This document shows, one piece after another, positions 31,745 through 36,771 of a DNA stretch of 36,771 nucleotides. This stretch comes from DASXTW01 sp036505215 (lineage in GTDB: Bacteria; Actinomycetota; UBA4738): NCBI GenBank assembly GCA_036505215.1, contig DASXTW010000124.1:1-36771 (forward strand). The letters are read 5' to 3'. The translations under genes and the position numbers were made by a program. Every line of letters starts with the position of its first letter. The first letter of the stretch is position 1. Under the pieces are notes generated by a model. The model was not told the DNA's origin, did not search any database, and saw only the letters and a list, made by a program, of their open reading frames with translations.

Positions 31745-32425
31745 TCACTCCAATCCCACCTCACGAAGGACCCCTCGAGCGGCGCTGACGGGATCCTCGG
31801 CTTCGGTGACGGGCCGGCCGACCACGATGTAGTCGGCACCTCGCTCCAGGGCCTCCCCGGGGGTGAGCACCCGGACCTGGTCGTTGTGGCCATGCCCATG
31901 GGGACGAATCCCCGGCACCACCAGGATCGGCTGTGGGCCGAGCGCTTCGCGCACCGCCCCGACGTCCTCACCCGACACCACGACCCCAGCGGCTCCGGCG
32001 CTGACCGCCTCGTACGCCAGTGAGGTCGGCGAGGCAAGCTCCTCCCCCGAAAGGCTCGACAGGACGGTCACCGCGAGGACCGCGGGAGCCTCCAGACCAG
32101 CCTGGGCGGCTCCCTTGGCCGACGCCTGGACGGCGGCCGCGACCATCTCCATGCCCCCCAGTGCGTGGACCGTCAGCAAGCCGGGGCCGAGCCGCCCCAC
32201 ATTCTCTGCCGCGCCCCGCACCTGGGACGGTATGTCGTGCAGCTTGAGGTCCAGGAACACGGGGCAGTGCGCACGGATCCGGGTGACCACCTCGGGCCCC
32301 GCTGCCGTGAACAGTGTCAGGCCGACCTTCATGAACCCGACCAGGCCGGACAATCGCTTGGCCAAGACCTCCGCCTGGTCGGGGTCGGAGAGGTCAGCCG
32401 CTACGATAAGCGGGTTCCCGGACAC
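31745..32425 (-). CDS. pyrF: Orotidine 5'-phosphate decarboxylase
   Basis: Last step of UMP synthesis. 226 aa. IVAADLSDPDQ, the catalytic FLDLKLHDIPSQV (Asp-Lys-Asp), and VVPGIRPHG plus YIVVGRPVTEA at the phosphate site. GTG 32425 is chosen because it gives the canonical N-terminus; it overlaps the end of pyrD by 32 nt. Confidence 0.95.
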   Translation of the reverse strand: MSGNPLIVAADLSDPDQAEVLAKRLSGLVGFMKVGLTLFTAAGPEVVTRIRAHCPVFLDLKLHDIPSQVRGAAENVGRLGPGLLTVHALGGMEMVAAAVQASAKGAAQAGLEAPAVLAVTVLSSLSGEELASPTSLAYEAVSAGAAGVVVSGEDVGAVREALGPQPILVVPGIRPHGHGHNDQVRVLTPGEALERGADYIVVGRPVTEAEDPVSAARGVLREVGLE

Positions 32426-33470
32426 GCCCTTCGACCTGCACCTTTCCCCTGAGATCAGCCGGGCTGGACAGCCCACTCGCGGCAAGGAACTCGCGGATGC
32501 CGTCGGCGATTCGGATGGTGGCCGCCGGATCGAAGAAGTTGGCCGTTCCCACCTGAACCGCCCACGCCCCGGCCAGCATGAACTCGACTGCGTCCTCGGC
32601 TCGGGTGATACCCCCGATCCCGATGATCGGCGTATCGGGGAGCGCCTGCGCCACCTGATACACGCAGCGCACTGCCACCGGGCGGATGGCAGGACCCGAC
32701 AGGCCACCGGTGACGGCACCGAGCTTCGGGCGAAACGTGTGCACGTCGATGGCCATCCCAAGGAGGGTGTTGATCAGGGACAGTCCATGCGCTCCCGCCC
32801 GCACGCACGCCTCGGCCACGGCGACGATATTGGTCACGTCCGCGGTCAGCTTGGCGAAGATGGGCAGGCTTGTGAGCCGGGCCATGGCCCCGATGACCTC
32901 TGACGCGTCGGCGGGATGGCACGCGAACACCTGGTTCCGGCGCTCCACGTTCGGGCACGAGATGTTCGCCTCGATGGCCACCACACCCGGAAGCCCCCGG
33001 ATCCGCATGGTGACCTGGGCGAACTCTTCCACGCTCCGTCCGGCCACCGACGCGATCACGGGTACCCCGGCGGCCGCGATGAACGGCGCGTCCTTACTCA
33101 CGAATCCCTCCACCCCGGGGTTCTGGAGACCGATGGCGTTCAGCATCCCCGAGTCCGTCTCCGCCATCCGCGGCACAGGCAGCCCCTTGGTCGGGGCGAG
33201 TGTGATGCTCTTGGTGACGACCCCACCGACCTTCCGGAGGTCGATCAGTTCCGACATTTCCCTCCCTGCGTTGAACGTCCCCGATGCGGCGAGCACGGGC
33301 GTGGGGAAGGCAACCTCGCCCAGGTCGACACCCAGGGAGACCGTTCGAGAAGTGGCTTCGTCGGTGTCGAGCCCGCCCTCCGGCCCGGCGCCCCGCACCT
33401 GGCCGTTCTCGAACTGGGTTCCCGGTGCCCGTCGGGAATCTCCGCGCTCCGCTCCTCCAGGCACGCTCAT
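32394..33470 (-). CDS. pyrD: Dihydroorotate dehydrogenase, class 1B
   Basis: Oxidises dihydroorotate to orotate, passing electrons to NAD through PyrK. Core motifs: PTPVLAASGTFNAGREM, NAIGLQNPGV, ANISCPNV with the catalytic Cys, and IIGIGGITRAEDAVEFMLAG. ATG 33470 overlaps the pyrK stop (ATGA) and gives 358 aa, with about 45 extra low-complexity residues before the barrel; a start nearer LGVDLGEV cannot be excluded. Adjacent pyrK identifies it as the 1B type. Confidence 0.94.
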   Translation of the reverse strand: MSVPGGAERGDSRRAPGTQFENGQVRGAGPEGGLDTDEATSRTVSLGVDLGEVAFPTPVLAASGTFNAGREMSELIDLRKVGGVVTKSITLAPTKGLPVPRMAETDSGMLNAIGLQNPGVEGFVSKDAPFIAAAGVPVIASVAGRSVEEFAQVTMRIRGLPGVVAIEANISCPNVERRNQVFACHPADASEVIGAMARLTSLPIFAKLTADVTNIVAVAEACVRAGAHGLSLINTLLGMAIDVHTFRPKLGAVTGGLSGPAIRPVAVRCVYQVAQALPDTPIIGIGGITRAEDAVEFMLAGAWAVQVGTANFFDPAATIRIADGIREFLAASGLSSPADLRGKVQVEGRVREPAYRSG

Positions 33471-34351
33471 CCTGGCCATGCCTCCACGGTCTCGGGCTCG
33501 CGAACGACCTCGGCTTCCTCGGCCGGCTTCGGCTGATCGCGTTGTCCCAGCCATCGATCCCACCAGATACGAGCTCCGTTGAACACCGGCCCCTCCATAC
33601 AGGCGCGCACGTTCCACCACCCTCGTCCGTCGACCGCGATCACCGGAACCGCGCATGTCCAGCACACCCCCAGGCCGCAGGCCATCATCTCCTCGACGGC
33701 GACCTGGCACGGGATGCCCTGGGAGAGAGCGTATTCGGCCACGGCTCGGAGCATCGGGTTCGGGCCACACGCGTAGACCACCTCGGCTCCGATCCGTTGG
33801 ATCACCTCGGGGAGCACATCGGTCACTCTCCCCTGCTGACCCATGCTCCCGTCCTCGGTGGTGAAAACAACGGTATTCGCCAGGCGCTTGCCCTCGATGG
33901 GCTTAAACACCCGTTCGTGATCGCGTGCTCCGAGGATCATGTCGACGACCTTGTTCCTGGCCCGAAGCTCTTCGGCCAGGAAGAACAGGGGGGCGGCTCC
34001 GTATCCCCCCGCGACCAGCAGGCAATTGGTCAGCTCGCGGGGATACGTGAACGATCTCCCGATCGGGCCGATCACGTCCAGGACATCATGGGGCCGCGCC
34101 TCGGCCAGCCAGGCCGTGCCCGGGCCAAGCACGTCGAACACGATCTCCAGCGTTCCGGCCCAGCCCCCCCGCCTGGATGCCTGATGGATGGAGAATGGGC
34201 GGCGCAGCAGGAAATTCCGGCTCTCGGGCACCCCGATCTGGACGAATTGCCCCGGCTTGGCCCGCTCCGCGATCTCTGGAGCCACCAGGGTGAGGGAGTG
34301 GTAGGCGCCGGCTCGGCGATTCGACAGCACCTCACACTGGCTTCTGATCAT
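33467..34351 (-). CDS. pyrK: Dihydroorotate dehydrogenase electron-transfer subunit
   Basis: 294 aa iron-sulfur flavoprotein. FAD site LLRRPFSIH, NAD site VAGGYGAAPLFFLAEEL, and the [2Fe-2S] cysteines in MMACGLGVCWTCAVPV and VRACMEGPVF. It overlaps carB and pyrD by 4 nt each (ATGA), so the three are translationally coupled. The last 25 residues are a charged, variable tail. Confidence 0.95.
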   Translation of the reverse strand: MIRSQCEVLSNRRAGAYHSLTLVAPEIAERAKPGQFVQIGVPESRNFLLRRPFSIHQASRRGGWAGTLEIVFDVLGPGTAWLAEARPHDVLDVIGPIGRSFTYPRELTNCLLVAGGYGAAPLFFLAEELRARNKVVDMILGARDHERVFKPIEGKRLANTVVFTTEDGSMGQQGRVTDVLPEVIQRIGAEVVYACGPNPMLRAVAEYALSQGIPCQVAVEEMMACGLGVCWTCAVPVIAVDGRGWWNVRACMEGPVFNGARIWWDRWLGQRDQPKPAEEAEVVREPETVEAWPG

Positions 34352-36771
34352 TCGGCTTCCTTCGTGTTGACCGCCACGAGCTGGTCCTCGGGCCCATCCA
34401 CGTCCAGCACCAGGATCGATTTCGCGGCATGGTACTCCTGCAGCGGCCGAGGGAGCGCTCTGCCATGCCGGAGCGCCTCGATGCCCTGCACCGCCGCCAG
34501 GATGCCCGGGATCGTCGTGATGCAGGGCACGCCTCTGGCGGCGGCCGCCGTCCTGATGAAATACCCGTCGGTCCGCGGCCCTCGGCCGAATGGGGTGTTG
34601 ATCACCAGGTCCACCTGTCCCGCAGCGATGAGGTCGGTGGCGTTGGGGCACCCTTCGGATCGCTTCAACACCGTGCTCACCGGCACGCCGGAACGAGCCA
34701 GGACGGCTGCCGTCCCCCGGGTGGCCAGGATCGTGAACCCGAGTTCGGCCAGGCGCCTGGTGGGAAGCAGGATGGATCGCTTGTCACGATTCGCCGCCGA
34801 GACGAACACGGTTCCCGACGTCGGAAGGGCCGCACCCGTCGCCTCCTGAGCTTTGGCCAGGGCCACGCCGAGCTCAGACGCGATCCCCATGACCTCTCCG
34901 GTGGAGCGCATCTCGGGCCCCAGGATCGTGTCGACCCCGGGAAACCGTTCGAAGGGAAGCACCGCCGCTTTCACGCCGACATGGGTGAGGTACCGGTACA
35001 TGGGCAGCTCTGGAACGAGCCCCTCGTCCCGGAGTCGCGCCAGCGTCTCGCCCGCCATGATTCTCGCGGCCGCTTTGGCCAGCAGGACGCCCGTGGCCTT
35101 GGCGACGAAGGGGACCGTTCGGGAGGCGCGCGGATTCGCCTCGAGCACATGTGCAACATCGTCCCGCACGGCCAGCTGGACGTTCAGCATGCCCCGGACG
35201 CGCAGGCCCCGGGCGATCCGCGTCACCGTCTCCTCGATGGCGTCGAGTTCGCGTTCCGAGAGCGTGGGCGGCGGGATCACGCACGATGAGTCGCCCGAGT
35301 GGACGCCGGCCTCTTCGATGTGCTCCATGACTGCCCCGATCAGGACGTGCTCGGCGTCGGCCACGAGATCGACGTCCACCTCCACGGCGCCTTCGAGGAA
35401 GCGGTCCATGAACAGGGGGTGCTCCGGGCTGGCCGCGGTCGCCGACGCCACGAACCGATGCAGCTCGTCCTCGGAGTAGACGATCTCCATGGCCCGGCCA
35501 CCAAGGACGTAGGAGGGACGGACCAGGAGCGGATACCCGATGGCGTCCGCCACCCGCTGGGCTTCGGTGGCCGACGCTGCGGCACCATGCGGCGGCGAGG
35601 GGATGCCGAGCCTGCGAAGAAGCGCGCCGAACTTTGCTCGGTCCTCGGCCACGTCCAGGTCGGCGGGATCGGTCCCGAGCACCCGGATCCCCTCCCGTTC
35701 GAGGTCCGCGGCCATGGCGAGGGGGGTCTGGCCACCGAGCTGCACGATGACACCGACGGGCCGCTCGGCCTCACAGATCGCCAGGACGTCTTCCAGCGTC
35801 AGAGGTTCGAAGTAGAGCCGATCGCTGGTGTCGTAATCCGTGGAGACGGTCTCGGGGTTCGAGTTGACCATCACGGTCTCGAACCCCGCATCCCGAAGGG
35901 CGAATGCGGCATGCACGCAGGCGTAATCGAATTCAATACCCTGGCCGATCCTGTTGGGCCCGGCCCCCAGGATCACGATCCGCGGACGGACGCCCGCCCG
36001 GACCTCGGACTCCTCTTCGTACGTCGAGTAGTAATAAGGAGTCCGGGCGGCGAACTCTCCCGCACACGTGTCCACGGTCTTGAAGACGGGAACGACGCCC
36101 AGCTCGCGGCGACGCGCCCGAACCTCCTCCTCACCGGAACCGGTGAGGAGGGCGATGCGTCCGTCGGAGATCCCCGCCCGTTTCGCCTCCCACAGCTCTT
36201 CGCCGGAGATCGTGGACAAGCCCCGACCACGGAGAGAGGTCGCGCGCTCGCCGACTAGGCCGAGCTGATCGACGAACCAGGGATCGATCCCACTCGCTGC
36301 CGCTACCTGCCCGACCGAGTGACCTTCGGCCAGCGCCTGCTCCACGAGTAACAGCCTGTTTTCGGTGGCTCGATACAACGCGCTCAGGTCCACGAGGTCA
36401 GTTCCCTGTGGCCCCAAGTCGAAGTCGCGCTCCAGCGCGCGGTACGCCTTCCCCAGGGCCTCGGCAAAGGTCCGGCCGATGGCCATCACCTCGCCGACCG
36501 ACTTCATCTTGGTGGTGAGGGCCTGATCGGCCGCGGGGAACTTCTCGAAGGCCCACCGCGGCACCTTTACGGCCACGTAGTCCAGGGCGGGCTCGAACGC
36601 GGCCAGCGTCTGGCCGGTGATGTCGTTCGGGATCTCATCGAGTGTGAATCCCACCGCGAGCATGGCCGCGATCTTGGCGATCGGAAAGCCGGTCGCCTTC
36701 GAAGCAAGGGCGCTGGAGCGGGAGACCCTCGGATTCATTTCGATCAGCACCATTCGGCCATCGACGGGGTC
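34348..36771 (-). CDS. carB: Carbamoyl-phosphate synthase large subunit, C-terminal 807 residues (cut by right edge)
   Basis: Makes carbamoyl phosphate for pyrimidines and arginine. The frame is open to the window edge, so the first ~280 residues are missing. Present: the end of the first ATP-grasp domain (LIEMNPRVSRSSALASKATG, MKSVGEVMAIG), the allosteric-oligomerisation domain, the second ATP-grasp domain (ILGAGPNRIGQGIEFDYACV, LEANPRASRTVPFVAKATG, MRSTGEVMGI) and the MGS-like regulatory domain (ILATRGTAAVLARSGVPV, LVINTPFGRG). Its product is also the substrate of argF at 8 kb. carA and other pyr genes probably lie beyond the edge. Confidence 0.97.
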   Translation of the reverse strand, partial: DPVDGRMVLIEMNPRVSRSSALASKATGFPIAKIAAMLAVGFTLDEIPNDITGQTLAAFEPALDYVAVKVPRWAFEKFPAADQALTTKMKSVGEVMAIGRTFAEALGKAYRALERDFDLGPQGTDLVDLSALYRATENRLLLVEQALAEGHSVGQVAAASGIDPWFVDQLGLVGERATSLRGRGLSTISGEELWEAKRAGISDGRIALLTGSGEEEVRARRRELGVVPVFKTVDTCAGEFAARTPYYYSTYEEESEVRAGVRPRIVILGAGPNRIGQGIEFDYACVHAAFALRDAGFETVMVNSNPETVSTDYDTSDRLYFEPLTLEDVLAICEAERPVGVIVQLGGQTPLAMAADLEREGIRVLGTDPADLDVAEDRAKFGALLRRLGIPSPPHGAAASATEAQRVADAIGYPLLVRPSYVLGGRAMEIVYSEDELHRFVASATAASPEHPLFMDRFLEGAVEVDVDLVADAEHVLIGAVMEHIEEAGVHSGDSSCVIPPPTLSERELDAIEETVTRIARGLRVRGMLNVQLAVRDDVAHVLEANPRASRTVPFVAKATGVLLAKAAARIMAGETLARLRDEGLVPELPMYRYLTHVGVKAAVLPFERFPGVDTILGPEMRSTGEVMGIASELGVALAKAQEATGAALPTSGTVFVSAANRDKRSILLPTRRLAELGFTILATRGTAAVLARSGVPVSTVLKRSEGCPNATDLIAAGQVDLVINTPFGRGPRTDGYFIRTAAAARGVPCITTIPGILAAVQGIEALRHGRALPRPLQEYHAAKSILVLDVDGPEDQLVAVNTKEAE

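Noticed and set aside
31168..34651. Long N-terminal extensions of pyrE, pyrF, pyrD and pyrK
   Set aside because: The extra parts lie in the neighbouring genes and lack homology; the short coupled starts (ATGA overlaps, canonical N-termini) were used.

Overview
The window is a GC-rich (roughly two-thirds G+C) bacterial chromosome segment that almost certainly comes from a member of the Actinomycetota, probably outside the well-studied orders. Several things point there: an integration-host-factor-like gene of the actinobacterial mIHF type upstream of gmk; a PriA that keeps its zinc-finger cysteines but lacks helicase motifs; a CoaBC with the actinobacterial variant PAMHSGMW; an mpg-tyrS neighbourhood of the kind I remember from Mycobacterium tuberculosis; and an infC-rpmI-rplT-rRNA methylase-kinase-pheS-pheT order of the kind I remember from Streptomyces. 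The partial 16S rRNA fits, but I could not search it.

Layout: every gene except one is on the minus strand, so the biological order runs from the right edge to the left. Right edge to 31.2 kb is a tightly overlapping pyrimidine operon, carB (cut by the edge)-pyrK-pyrD-pyrF-pyrE. A clear promoter (TTGCTC-N18-TATAAT) then starts mihF-gmk-rpoZ-coaBC. After a tandem hairpin repeat come metK, priA, a hairpin repeat element, def-fmt-rsmB-rpe and a receiver-GGDEF protein. An FMN riboswitch heads ribD-ribE-ribBA-ribH-cupin, so riboflavin synthesis is feedback controlled. A cold-shock gene with its own promoter and terminator separates this from the translation cluster infC-rpmI-rplT-methylase/kinase fusion-coiled-coil protein-pheS-pheT. 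argF, a VOC protein, a frameshifted TPR gene, polX and mpg follow. The one plus-strand gene, a class A penicillin-binding protein with a PASTA domain, converges on mpg and diverges from tyrS. At the left edge the 5' third of a 16S rRNA gene is preceded by a 433-bp leader with a good promoter and a boxA-like site.

Most of the content is ordinary core housekeeping. The parts worth a second look are: (i) a TrmH/SpoU rRNA methylase fused to a degenerate histidine-kinase module; (ii) a tyrosyl-tRNA synthetase whose HIGH and KMSKS signatures are both lost; (iii) gmk and infC, which appear to start at GTT and ATT; (iv) a family of palindromic repeats with a shared CCGCTTCGCT core, two copies of which show a compensatory base-pair change, one copy being translated as the tail of lumazine synthase; (v) several genes with a TAnnnT box only 8-11 nt before the start codon and no Shine-Dalgarno sequence, suggesting leaderless mRNAs. 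I saw no CRISPR array, prophage, transposase or tRNA gene.
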